NCBI GenBank assembly: GCA_900457075.1
Contig: UGYN01000002.1
Span: forward strand, 3,100,001-3,164,000
Length of the DNA: 64,000 nt
Reading direction: 5' to 3'
Origin: Serratia quinivorans
GTDB taxonomy: Bacteria > Pseudomonadota > Gammaproteobacteria > Enterobacterales > Enterobacteriaceae
Part shown: positions 1 through 8,871 of the stretch, one piece after another
Position numbering within the stretch: position 1 is the stretch's first letter
Layout: each line of letters begins with the position of its first letter
Program-made: the position numbers and the translations under genes
The notes under the pieces: generated by a model
Database searches by the model: none
What the model was told of the DNA's origin: nothing
The model's input: only the letters and a program-made list of their open reading frames with translations

Positions 1-1188
1 TTTATCGCGGAAGCGGGCAACTCGTTTGGGTTGCTGGCCGATTACTTTGAAAGCCAGGGGCTCAGCGTCAATAAGGTGAGCATCAAGCCAGGCAGTGGCG
101 TCTCGTTGCCGCCGTTCTCTTATGCGCACAAGCTGGTCGAAGACGCATTAACGACGCTGGCTCTGGATGAAAATGATCTGCCGGACATCGATGCCGATGA
201 CGATGACGACAAGCGCGATTACCTGGGTGAAATGGAAATCTCGGCGCGCATGATGATCACTGGTGGTGATGCGAAGGAAGAGCACGAACTGAAGCGTGCC
301 GACCGAGCGATGATCCGTGAAGCCCTGTTGATGGCGGCGCGTCAGACCTATGACGAAGGGCGGCAGATGTTGCCGGCAGACTTGCAGAAAGCGCTGTACA
401 CCATCTCCAAAGACGAAGGGTCTGATATCCGTAACGAGCAGCGTCGGGCCAAGGCGGCTGAAATGGCCGAGTCGCTCGGGATGTTTACCCAGGCCGGCAG
501 CTTCGAGGCGGAGTTGTTTAACCGCGAAGGTAGCCTGTGGCCAGAGGCGGATGTCACCCTGATTGACCTGGGACATCTGGCGCGCGAGGGGTATGAAGCG
601 CAGATGGCGCTGACGATGGTGAGCCTGACCAACACCATCAACAACATTGCCGAACGAGACCAGTACTCGGAGCGGGACATCGTGTTCGCGGTGGATGAAG
701 CGCACATCGTGACGGTGAATCCGCTGCTGGCGCCGTACATGACAAAAATCGTCAAGATGTGGCGTAAACTCGGCGCCTGGCTGTGGCTGGCGACACAGAA
801 CTTAAAAGACTTCCCGGACATTGCCGAGAAGATGCTGAATATGGCGGAGTGGTGGGTCTGTCTGACGATGCCGCCGGAGGAGGTCAACGATATTGCCCGT
901 TTCAAGGCGCTGACCGAGGAGCAAAAAGCGGTGCTGCTGTCAGCCAGTAAGCTGTCCGGTTGCTATACCGAAGGCGTAGTGCTGTCGAAAAAACTCGAGG
1001 CGCTGTTCCGTGCGGTACCGCCAAGCCTGTATCTGGCGCTGGGGATGACCGAGAAAGAAGAGAAGGCCGAGCGCCGTGCACTGATGCAGGAGTTTGGTTG
1101 CAGTGAGCTCGAGGCGGCCCGCAAGGTGGCGCAAAAGCTTGACCGCCTGCGTGGTCTGGCGGCGAACGGGGAGGCTCGGGCTGCATGA
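1..1188 (+). CDS. ICE conjugative transfer ATPase (VirB4/TraC-like, PFL_4706 type), 3' part
   Basis: This is the C-terminal 395 residues of a large ATPase that powers the mating-pair-formation type IV secretion channel of an ICE. The reading frame is open from base 1, so the gene starts outside the window and the internal TTG at 31 is not its start. A Walker-B-like stretch is visible (IVFAVDEAHIV, bases about 681-713), followed by an arginine-finger/sensor-like segment (WLWLATQNLKDFPDIAEKML) typical of VirB4/TraG-type AAA proteins. An acidic run (DIDADDDDDKR) lies near bases 187-216. The Walker A motif is expected upstream of the window. The stop overlaps the start of the next ORF by four bases, which implies translational coupling. 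The family call comes from these motifs plus the downstream TIGR0375x gene order; the exact family number is inferred. Confidence 0.82.
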   Translation, partial: FIAEAGNSFGLLADYFESQGLSVNKVSIKPGSGVSLPPFSYAHKLVEDALTTLALDENDLPDIDADDDDDKRDYLGEMEISARMMITGGDAKEEHELKRADRAMIREALLMAARQTYDEGRQMLPADLQKALYTISKDEGSDIRNEQRRAKAAEMAESLGMFTQAGSFEAELFNREGSLWPEADVTLIDLGHLAREGYEAQMALTMVSLTNTINNIAERDQYSERDIVFAVDEAHIVTVNPLLAPYMTKIVKMWRKLGAWLWLATQNLKDFPDIAEKMLNMAEWWVCLTMPPEEVNDIARFKALTEEQKAVLLSASKLSGCYTEGVVLSKKLEALFRAVPPSLYLALGMTEKEEKAERRALMQEFGCSELEAARKVAQKLDRLRGLAANGEARAA

Positions 1189-1589
1189 TGACCCTGAAAT
1201 ACCCTGAACCTGTTGTTAGACAACCGGGCCTGGTCTGTCGTGAACCATCGTTGTTTATCCTCCCTCCGCAGGGCGTGGCCACCCTGAGCGAAACGGATGC
1301 GCTGGCGCTTGAGACGTTCTGTGTGGCTATCCGCGATCGGCTGTGGGGACCGGTCACACTGACCGCCCACCCGCATCGCATCGGGAGCCGTACCAGCGTG
1401 GCGTTGCATCTTGAGGGCCGGCTGGGGCGCTGCATCGATGTGCTAATCACGGTGACCGGCAACACGCTATGGCCTCTGCCGGAGGAATACGACCACCCAC
1501 GCTGGTATATCACTGTACCGGATGCCGCTGATGTGGTGTATCTGTTGCTTCATCTGAGCGAGCTGTGCGAGCGATTTCGGGTTAATTAG
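1185..1589 (+). CDS. small ICE-associated protein of unknown function
   Basis: A 134-residue protein whose start codon overlaps the stop of the ATPase gene, so it belongs to the conjugation operon. It has no signal peptide, no membrane helix and no motif I recognise. The central part is rich in Leu, Thr and Arg, and the C-terminus (VVYLLLHLSELCERF) looks like an amphipathic helix. A strong intrinsic terminator 22 bases after the stop closes the operon here, just before foreign cargo begins. This suggests that the ICE transfer operon was either split by insertion or normally ends at this point. Function unknown; the call rests on position, coding continuity and GC-rich codon use like its neighbours. 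Confidence 0.6.
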   Translation: MMTLKYPEPVVRQPGLVCREPSLFILPPQGVATLSETDALALETFCVAIRDRLWGPVTLTAHPHRIGSRTSVALHLEGRLGRCIDVLITVTGNTLWPLPEEYDHPRWYITVPDAADVVYLLLHLSELCERFRVN

Positions 1590-1611
1590 TTTGAAGTGCT
1601 ATTACTCTTTG

Positions 1612-1633
1612 ACCGGCCTGCTGGCCGGTTTTT
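1612..1633 (+). terminator. intrinsic terminator after the first ICE operon segment
   Basis: Perfect 7-bp stem (ACCGGCC/GGCCGGT at 1612-1618 and 1623-1629) with a TGCT loop, followed directly by a run of T (1629-1633). It marks the 3' end of the ATPase operon. Confidence 0.8.
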
Positions 1634-1742
1634 ATGGAGCCGTCTGAGGAAAAGTATGATAATTCGTGTATCTACGTCCTGATGAAAAAAGTGTGACTGA
1701 CGGCGGCGTGGCTCATGCTTTTGGTTCCGAAGTACAGCATAT

Positions 1743-1812
1743 GTTTGTCCACTATGTGCCAGGAGCGGACTAGTTAACTTGCCTAGAGGTCCGCTATGAG
1801 CGAAGAGCATGA
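1743..1812. repeat. TGTCCGC-type palindromic intergenic repeat, copy A
   Basis: This stretch contains GTGCCAGGAGCGGACTAG followed by AGGTCCGCTATGAGCGA. It matches the reverse complement of the stretch at 4928-5000 over most of its length, so copies A and B form an imperfect inverted repeat around the TrlF-like gene. The motif (TGTCCGCTTCT...GTGCCAGAAGCGGACGT) is familiar as an intergenic element in enterobacteria. The rest of the gap 1634-1990 is AT-rich and shows no gene. Confidence 0.6.
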
Positions 1813-1990
1813 GTTATTTACAGCCTCAACTCATTGAATATGGCTTTTTTTAGGCAGTTAAATCTGTTGAAAATAAATATCGAATCTATCGCTGTACAAA
1901 TTGCCTTATTAACGTACTTATTTGTACCATTGACCTTCTGACACTAGTACGGATTTCCACCTCTGATGGATATGTTAAAAGGAGTAAACT

Positions 1991-4796
1991 GTGACGCGAT
2001 TCCCTAATGGCTCGGACTGGCGCAAATGGGACCTGCACGTGCATACCCCCCAGTCATCACTTGAGAATCAGTACGGAAATGACTGGGAAGCTTATCTTTC
2101 TACAATAGAAGCATTTGGTGATGAGGTCGCCGTTATGGGTGCTACCGACTACTGCACCATTACGGGATATGAGAGATTACTCGCTTACCGTGGGCAAGGT
2201 CGGATAGCCAATATTGAAGCCATATTTCCTAATATAGAGTTTCGTATTACGCCAGAAACTCAAAAAGATAAAGGCATCAATATTCATCTTATTATCAATC
2301 CGACGGATCCCGGCCACGTTGACAAGATAAAGCACGCGTTGGGCCGTCTTAATTTCCGTTACGGTGGGCAAAACTACTCCTGCAGTGATAAGCAACTGAG
2401 TGATCTGGGAATTGCCGTCGCAGGTCATTCCTCCCCCGAAAAGAACTTGCGCAATGGTATTAATCAGTTCAAACCATCTTTTGATACCTTTGACGACTGG
2501 CTGAGAGGTGAAACTTGGCTGCGGGAGAATGCTATTGTCGTTGCATCTAACAGCTCAGGAGACGGAATATCCGGGCTTCGCGACAACGGACTTCTTGCTG
2601 TCCGGCAGAACATTTATCACCTGATAGATGCAATTTTTTCCGGTAACCCGCAGGATTGTGACTACTTCCAAGGGCGGGGCAGCGACAGCAAGGCTGACGT
2701 CATCAAAAAATACGGAAAGCTGCTTCCCTGCTTACACGGCTCGGATGCACATGGACTGACCAAAATTTTTCGACCAGACCAGGACCGTTTTTGCTGGATT
2801 AAGGCCGACCCCACTTTCGCTGGATTAAAGCAGGTCCTTTACGATCACACCCGCGTCAGGATCCAGAAAACGTCCCCCAATATAAAGACACCCTATCAGT
2901 ACATTGAGCATGTCCGATTTACGGATCGCAGCGGTAATTTGCTGTTTTCAGAAGACCCGATTCATTTCAGCCCTGATTTAAATGCAATCATCGGTGGCAA
3001 GTCTTCCGGAAAATCCCTCTTGCTCTATCACATTGCGCGTGCCATCAACAGCAGCGAGGTTAGCGAAAAGATTCGACTGACTAAGCAAGCTGTCTATTCA
3101 GACTTCAGCAACCTTAACGTGGATGTGATGTGGGGGAACGGGGAGATCAGTTCATTGCACGGTGAAGACAGTCGACCTGTCACGTATATTCCACAGCTCT
3201 ATATTAATCACCTCGCTGAAAGTAGCGGACGACTTCAGCTAAATCAGCTGATTGAAGACATTCTTTATCAGAACGATGCTTTCAGAGCTTTTGCAACAGA
3301 GAATGCGGCTCAACGCGAAGCATCGTTGCGGACCATTAATAACAAAATTGACTACCTTTCCGAGCTGAGAAAAAAATACAGCGAGTGCATTAAGGAAATG
3401 GAAAAGTACGGTACGGAAAAGGCCGTAAACGATGAAATCCTGCGTCAGGAGCAGAAAATAGCTTCGCTGAGAAAACAGGCGTCTTTTTCACAAGAAGAAG
3501 AAGCGCAGTACATGGCACTCAGAGCTCGCACTGACAGCCTTCAGTCCCGCAGGAGCACGTTAACTGACCTTACCCAGGCCAGTGATAGTCTTACAGAGAG
3601 CCTTAACCGGTACGCACGAAGCACATTTCAGAGTTTGTACGATCAGCTCAGTCTAGATTTCCCGCTGCCCGAAAACTCTTTATTCTTAGAAAAAAGTCTC
3701 CGTCGGCTTGAAGCCAGCCTAACGTCAACTGTTGCAACTTTTATTGCTCTTCAGGAAAAGCGTTTTGAAAATAGTCCAGTTTTACTGGAAACAATCGATA
3801 AGGAAAGTGCAGAAAAACAACAGAAGCTACTTCCTCTTTCGGTTAAAATTACAGATCAAGAGACACTGAAAACCGCGTTAACCGCGCTGGAAAAAGAGAA
3901 AGAAAAGCTCCGAAACCTGCAGCAGCTTGCTGAACGCCGCCGGTCAATTACTCAGGAAGGAAACGAAACAAAAAGCCAGCTATATGCTGAATATACCTCC
4001 CTTGCAGGTCTCTACCAGAACTACGCAGCGGAACTCAGCAAAACGGAATATCACCCTGCAAATGAAGTCAGCATTTCTGCCAGCATATCTCTCAACACGG
4101 AAAAGTTTGAGCGATTCACGGGCAGCTTTGACCAGCGGGGGAAATATGAACGCTCTGCTTGGCGAACTGATCAACGCTAAAGGAGAGTTCATATTTGACG
4201 TAACCAGCCATGCAAAGACGATTGCGGGAATTCATGAACGGTTCAGAAACAACGCCATGACGCCTTCAGTGAGAAAGGGGATCGAGGATTCAGATATTCT
4301 GAGTTACCTGTTCGATGACTGTTTCCTAATTGATTTTTCAGTCCATTACCGGAACGACGACATCGTACAGATGTCACCGGGCAAACGGGGGCTGGTCCTA
4401 CTTAACCTAATCCTCCATCTGAGCAATTCTCAGCACCCAATCCTTATAGATCAGCCAGAGGATAACCTCGATAACCGGACAATCTACTCACAGTTGAATG
4501 ATTTTGTAAGGCTGAGAAAGGCCGATCGTCAGATCATTATGGTGACGCATAATGCCAATTTAGTCGTGGGTACGGATGCTGAATGCGTTATTGTCTCGAA
4601 CCAGAGTGGGCAGCGCTCAGGTATTGAAAATAATGAATGCCGGTTCGAATACTTCACCGGTGCATTGGAGTGCTCCTTTACTTCTCAGGATAATTCCGGG
4701 CGGCTGGATGCCCAGGGAATAAGGGAGCACGTCTGTGAAATCCTTGAGGGAGGGATTCAGGCATTCAAGGAAAGGGAACGAAAATACGGCCTGTAA
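1991..4796 (+). pseudogene. TrlF-like PHP-domain/AAA ATPase, split by one frameshift
   Basis: Two overlapping frames make one protein of about 934 residues. The first frame (1991-4180, GTG start with AAAAGGAGT upstream) has an N-terminal PHP-type metal-binding domain: DLHVHTP (residues about 15-21), ATDYCT and HGSDAH. A P-loop GGKSSGKS follows (Lys341), then a long coiled-coil. The second frame (to 4796) carries the other half of the ABC/SMC-like ATPase: a signature-like MSPGKRGLVLLN, Walker B ILIDQPEDNLD and the H-loop IMVTHNAN. Both halves are needed for one ATPase site. The frames join if the five-G run at 4137-4141 had four Gs. It lies alone between inverted repeats within the ICE. Proteins of this layout are annotated TrlF-family and occur in defence-type loci; an anti-phage role is inferred. 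If the shift is real, the ATPase is inactivated. Confidence 0.75.
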
Positions 4797-4927
4797 TATC
4801 ATAAAACCTGTCTGATGTGTTTTTAACTGCGGTTTAATATAACGCACCGTCTTGCATCAGACAGAAATTATTCGGTCGAAATACCCTGACCTACTCCCTG
4901 CTAATTCACACAGAATGCTGTTAGCAA

Positions 4928-5000
4928 TGTCCGCTTCTCGCTCAGAGCGGACCTTCTGCCCAGTGAGCTAGTCCGCTACGTGCCAGCAGCGGACGTTAGT
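4928..5000. repeat. TGTCCGC-type palindromic intergenic repeat, copy B
   Basis: TGTCCGCTTCTCGCTCAGAG, then GTCCGCTACGTGCCAGCAGC and GGACGTTAG. Opposite in orientation to copy A (1743-1812), on the other side of the TrlF-like gene. Internal half-sites GTCCGC/GCGGAC can pair with each other. Confidence 0.65.
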
Positions 5001-5024
5001 CAGATAAGTTTTAAAACAGATCGA

Positions 5025-6342
5025 TTAGTCATATTCATCCAAAGTTCCATTGACTTCCCCTTGTTCAATCGAACTAAGCCCAAACTTTCCAACTAATACT
5101 TCACATTGCATAATAACTGAAATAGTCATAGTCCGGCCATCAACCCCTTCTTCCTTATAATGGTGGCCACTTGCATTTGCAGATAATTCAGCATGAAAAC
5201 CATTATCAAAATCAAAGTGCTCAAGCTTAATATCTTCTACAAATTCAAAGATCGTATCTGATTCTGCAATAGCGCCTGAAGTCCCATTATCATCAAATAT
5301 ATCGTATGAATTATTTTCAAATTCATCCTTGCATTCTTCGGCAAGACTGTCACCAGTAATTAATTTGAAAGGTACACCGTCAAAAAGCATTTCAAAATGA
5401 TTAAAGACAACGTCTGCTGAAAAATCTTCATTATCTGAATTCTCATCTAATACAATCTGCTCAAGACGTTTAGCCAACTCATCATCATAATAAACGTATT
5501 TAACCTTCCCTAAGGCTTCATTATTAAATCTTTTATCATTTAGAAGTGCTTCAAAACTTTCATAACCAAAAAGCGCAGCCACAATAGAACCTAATGCGTG
5601 TAGAGAAATATTTATATTATCTTCATTTAAACTTTCTTCTATTTTCAATAATAGAAAATACGCAGATGGGAATCGATTAGAAGCGTGAGTAGCCCTAGCT
5701 GTCGCACTATCACTTTCGAATCTTATTTTTTCTAACTCTGTTTGTTTGTCCTTTTTTTCTAGTTCTAATTTCAATAATTTTGCTTTGCTTTGCTTTCTGC
5801 TTCTTGTGTTTTCGCTTCTTGTTCTTTGGCTTTTTCTTTCGCTTCTAAAGCTTTTGAATCTAAACGAGAACTCCTTTGTCTCAGATGTTCCAGTATCTCA
5901 TTTCGCTTATCAATATCTTGTTGAACCAACTGCTCAAGAAATTGTTTGTTTGGATTGGCTTTTAGTTTCTCCTTGTTGAGATTTTTTTGTTGGTTAATCT
6001 TAATTAACTCTCTATCAACAGCCTGTTTATGCAGTTTTTCATTAGCCAGTGTTGAAGAAAATTCATGGACATTGATACCCATGGAAACAGAAATAAATAA
6101 AACAATGTAATAGCTAGCGGGATTAAAAGCACATAATTCCATCCCCACATCGGTGTTTCATAAAGATAGTTATAAAAGATTACGATACGTTCATTAACTT
6201 TCCCCTCTCCCCAGAAAAGTCGGGATAAGTGATTCCAATTACATACCAGCCAAGAGATTATAAACGTGCCAATAAATGGATCGTTTATTCTTGTCTTCGC
6301 ATTCCCAGCTATTGAAGCACAAATATCATCTATGATTTTCAT
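5025..6342 (-). pseudogene. membrane-anchored coiled-coil protein, broken into three frames
   Basis: Three consecutive minus-strand frames read as one protein of about 430 residues. The first (6342-6004) starts MKIIDDICASIAG and carries the motif RINDPFIGTFIISWLVCNW and two hydrophobic helices, a pattern I have seen at the N-terminus of uncharacterised membrane proteins. The second (6148-5771) has a long Lys/Glu/Gln-rich coiled-coil. The third (5774-5025, possible TTG start) is an acidic globular domain of about 249 residues with no motif I know. The first junction is near 6070-6090. The second falls in three tandem copies of TTTGC (GCAAA on the coding strand, 5779-5793), and losing one copy restores the frame. 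Codon use is AT-rich, unlike the surrounding ICE genes, consistent with transfer. Function unknown; it may be a sensor or effector of a cargo defence locus. Confidence 0.6.
5779..5793. repeat. (TTTGC)x3 tandem repeat at a frame junction
   Basis: Three perfect TTTGC units. On the coding (minus) strand they read GCAAA repeated inside the coiled-coil region. With two copies the upstream membrane/coiled-coil frame runs into the downstream 249-residue frame; with the three present here it stops at a TGA ending at 5771. Confidence 0.7.
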
Positions 6343-6720
6343 CTATTTCCAAAAAAATGATTAGTAAACGATTAGTCGTAATCCAGCAGAGGCCTAATAA
6401 CTCTCACTATAATAAGTTTCATCAAGCTCAAACCTTATAGATATCATGGTAGCCTGTTTCTCGTTCAATTTCATCATTTTTGCCTATGTTTGATGGATAA
6501 ATGTTAGACTATTCGAACAGCACTACCAAATATATAGTAAAAATATAATAGCTAGTATCATGAGTAGTAGAAAGACACAGGATGGAACCGTTTAACCTGA
6601 TAGACTAGGGTCTAATTCATCCACAGTGTATGTCAGCTTTTCGCTCATAGCAGCCCATTGAAATCCCTTTTGGGGCTGCTTCGTGCCAGAAGCGGACGTC
6701 AGGGCCGACAAATACAATCA
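6343..6720. other. AT-rich intergenic stretch with one palindromic repeat
   Basis: No gene is supported here. The only structured item is repeat copy C at 6631-6703. The remainder is AT-rich and without clear promoter boxes that I would defend. Confidence 0.5.
6631..6703. repeat. TGTCCGC-type palindromic repeat, copy C
   Basis: TGTCAGCTTTTCGCTCATAG, a spacer, then CTTCGTGCCAGAAGCGGACG, in the same orientation as copy B. A shortened, degenerate copy D (AATGTCCGTTATTCGCTC) lies at 7283-7315. Four copies cluster only in the cargo segment of the ICE. Confidence 0.55.
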
Positions 6721-7170
6721 TCACAATGCCTTTGCGAAACAGACAGCTTCTTCTCTACCTATATATGGGCCATAATTCTCAATACGGACATATCCATTTT
6801 TTTCGTAAAAATTGACAGCCCGACGGTTGATATGTCGGGTTTCCAGTTTCAACTCGCGATATCCCATTTGTTTTGCGGAGGTTTCCAGAAAAGTAAGTAA
6901 AGCACTACCCACGCCTGGCAAGCTTTGGTCTGAAAACATTCTTTTAATCTCGGCTGTATTTTGAGTTAATGGCCGGATTGCGCCGCATCCTATCGCATCC
7001 CCATGGGCATTCTTTGCCAATACCCATAATGCTTTGTCATCATTCATTGCTTCAACGGTGAAGTTGGTTTTGCCATTATCGCCAGTTATAGCGGCAAGTT
7101 CAGCGGACAGCATTTCGATTAAGCGATGGGATTCTGAAGAAAATGGATCTGATTTCTCTACGGTTATCAT
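6721..7170 (-). CDS. GNAT family N-acetyltransferase
   Basis: A 149-residue single-domain GNAT enzyme, which transfers an acetyl group from acetyl-CoA to an amine on an unknown substrate. The family signatures are visible: IGCGAIRPL (beta4), then AEIKRMFSDQSLPGVGSALL, equivalent to the acetyl-CoA-binding motif A (the usual V-x-P-x-x-R/QGxG/A), and the C-terminal ETRHINRRAVNFYEKNGY, typical of the end of the fold. The length is normal for the family. It is the last cargo gene before the ICE genes resume and sits between repeat copies C and D on the opposite strand. The substrate could be a small molecule, a peptide or a ribosomal protein; nothing in the sequence decides. It appears intact. Confidence 0.82.
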   Translation of the reverse strand: MITVEKSDPFSSESHRLIEMLSAELAAITGDNGKTNFTVEAMNDDKALWVLAKNAHGDAIGCGAIRPLTQNTAEIKRMFSDQSLPGVGSALLTFLETSAKQMGYRELKLETRHINRRAVNFYEKNGYVRIENYGPYIGREEAVCFAKAL

Positions 7171-7453
7171 GGTTATATCCTATAAAGGGAGTTTAACCAG
7201 CATAAAGTACCCTGCCTGAAAAATCATCATCTCAAAACGGGTAATGGGACAACGCTGCTCCCTGGCTTTATCGGGGATACAATGTCCGTTATTCGCTCTT
7301 AACAGACGGTCATGTTTTACTACGTTCTACTACAAAGTATCACCAGAACAAGCCGCGACTAAAATTTTCATAATCCAATAAAGACTTCTTTGCTGCCTTC
7401 TTGAACTGCCCATAGCACCCTGTATGGATTCTATCCACGCAGGAGTGCAGGCC

Positions 7454-7858
7454 ATGAAAATCAGCACGTTGCTGACGTTGTTCCCTCTGCTGATGCCGGC
7501 GTCGGTGCTTGCCGGCACGGTACTCTATACCGATTCCCACCATCCACCGAGTAACGTTGATGCCTCGGTCTCCGTTATTTATCTTGACGGTCCTGAACAG
7601 CTGCAGGCGCAGACGTTTGGTGAGCTGTCGTCAAACCCGGATGAAGCCGAACGCCAGGCTAAGGCCGTACTGCAGTCACCGCAATGGCTGGCTCATGAAC
7701 AGGAGCTGGCCACGGTCTACCGTGCGGTGGTGCGTGCCTGGGAACTGGGTATTACAAAAGTGCCGGCCGTCGTGTTTGACGATACGGATGTGGTGTATGG
7801 CACGGCTGACGTAGCCCAGGCAACGGCACTGCGTGCCCAGTCACAAGGGGGGCAGTGA
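7454..7858 (+). CDS. ICE protein, TIGR03757 family (PFL_4709-like)
   Basis: A 134-residue exported protein of the ICE mating-pair-formation module. The start at 7454 is preferred over 7424 because AGGAG lies 8 bases upstream and the resulting N-terminus (MKISTLLTLFPLLMPASVLA) is a clean Sec signal peptide. The mature part contains SVIYLDGPEQLQ and WELGITKVPAVVFDD, a thioredoxin-like pattern without the CxxC. It is the first of a tightly spaced run of ICE genes that continues to 12269; its stop is 1 base before the next start. The known family sits in the order TIGR03757-TIGR03756-TIGR03755, matched here. Periplasmic role in conjugation inferred from context; the molecular activity of the family is not known. 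Confidence 0.8.
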   Translation: MKISTLLTLFPLLMPASVLAGTVLYTDSHHPPSNVDASVSVIYLDGPEQLQAQTFGELSSNPDEAERQAKAVLQSPQWLAHEQELATVYRAVVRAWELGITKVPAVVFDDTDVVYGTADVAQATALRAQSQGGQ

Positions 7859-7859
7859 T

Positions 7860-8861
7860 ATGCAGCGAATCCCTTTAATACCTCCGGAGCAACCCCGCCT
7901 TACCCTTAAATCCCTCAGTGTGGCCATTATGTTGTCCGCGGCCAGCGTGCCGGCAGCGAACGCTGCGCTAAACAGCGCGCAGATTGTCGCGAGTGCTGTA
8001 TCGCAGGCTTGTATCAGCTGGCGCGTCAGCGGCATTTGTTATTGGCTGCTGTGCACGCCGTTTGGCTGCAAGGTGCGGACCTCCGTCAAAGTCACCCACT
8101 TTATCCCGGAAGCCGTAGTGTCGGCGTACAACACCCAGGGAGGTAATCCCTGGAGTGAAATGTCGATGGTAAGTCAGGCTGCCGGCGGGCTGGAAAGCAG
8201 TATCACCAGCGCGCTGAGTGGCGTGTCTGCCGGCGGTGGCAATAACGAGCTCAAAACCCCCGGGGAACGTAAAACCAATCTCCACTTCAAGTATGCCGAT
8301 GCCATTGGTCATCCGGCAACGTCCCTGATTGGCGGCAGCATTGCCGGCTATTCGTGCCGCAGCGCGGCGACCCCCTTTGTGCCGTATTTCCTCAGCACGC
8401 TGGACAGCCTGGCGTGGCGTACCGGTATTCCCGAATCCCTCTACCCGGAGGCGTTGATCCCCGGCCAGCGAGAGGTCGGCAGTCAGGCGGCCGCGAATAT
8501 GTGGGGCAACGTCTATCCCCGATCGGGATTTGTGACCCAGGTCGATGACGACAAGGCCGGTGCCCTGGTGGCGCAACGGGTGGCGGACATCATCACCCGT
8601 TCTGGCCAGCCCCACGTCTATCAACCCCTGATGGGCCAGCGCTCTGAGGGGTACTGGCCACCAGGCGCGGTTCAGGAAAATACCGGAACCAGCAACCACA
8701 AATGGCAGCGCCTGGAGCCGCAGCTGAGCCAGTCCTGTGCCGTCTTCCCGGACGGCGACCATCCGCTGGCAGCGGATGCGAACGCTGCCTTTGCCCTGTG
8801 GCAACCCTACAGCTGCTGCCAGCGCCGCGGGCAGCGTTTCCTCTCCAGCACGGATTTTTGA
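7860..8861 (+). CDS. ICE protein, TIGR03756 family (PFL_4710-like, TraU-type)
   Basis: A 333-residue exported protein. Start 7860 is chosen because a strong purine run (AAGGGGGG at about 7845-7852) precedes it and because it nearly abuts the stop of the upstream gene. A signal peptide is visible (hydrophobic LSVAIMLSAASVPAANA). The mature part is cysteine-rich (SQACISWRVSGICYWLLC, CRSAATP, SCAVFP, YSCCQRRG), as in TraU-like periplasmic proteins that need disulfide formation. It belongs to the conjugation module of PFGI-1/SPI-7-like ICEs. Here it appears intact, unlike the next gene. TraU similarity is a family-level inference from the Cys-rich layout and gene order. Confidence 0.8.
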   Translation: MQRIPLIPPEQPRLTLKSLSVAIMLSAASVPAANAALNSAQIVASAVSQACISWRVSGICYWLLCTPFGCKVRTSVKVTHFIPEAVVSAYNTQGGNPWSEMSMVSQAAGGLESSITSALSGVSAGGGNNELKTPGERKTNLHFKYADAIGHPATSLIGGSIAGYSCRSAATPFVPYFLSTLDSLAWRTGIPESLYPEALIPGQREVGSQAAANMWGNVYPRSGFVTQVDDDKAGALVAQRVADIITRSGQPHVYQPLMGQRSEGYWPPGAVQENTGTSNHKWQRLEPQLSQSCAVFPDGDHPLAADANAAFALWQPYSCCQRRGQRFLSSTDF

Positions 8862-8871
8862 GGCATGAACG

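Noticed and set aside
4137..4141. Programmed +1 frameshifting in the TrlF-like gene
   Set aside because: No stop codon or slow codon at the slip site and no known precedent for the family; an indel in a G run is simpler.
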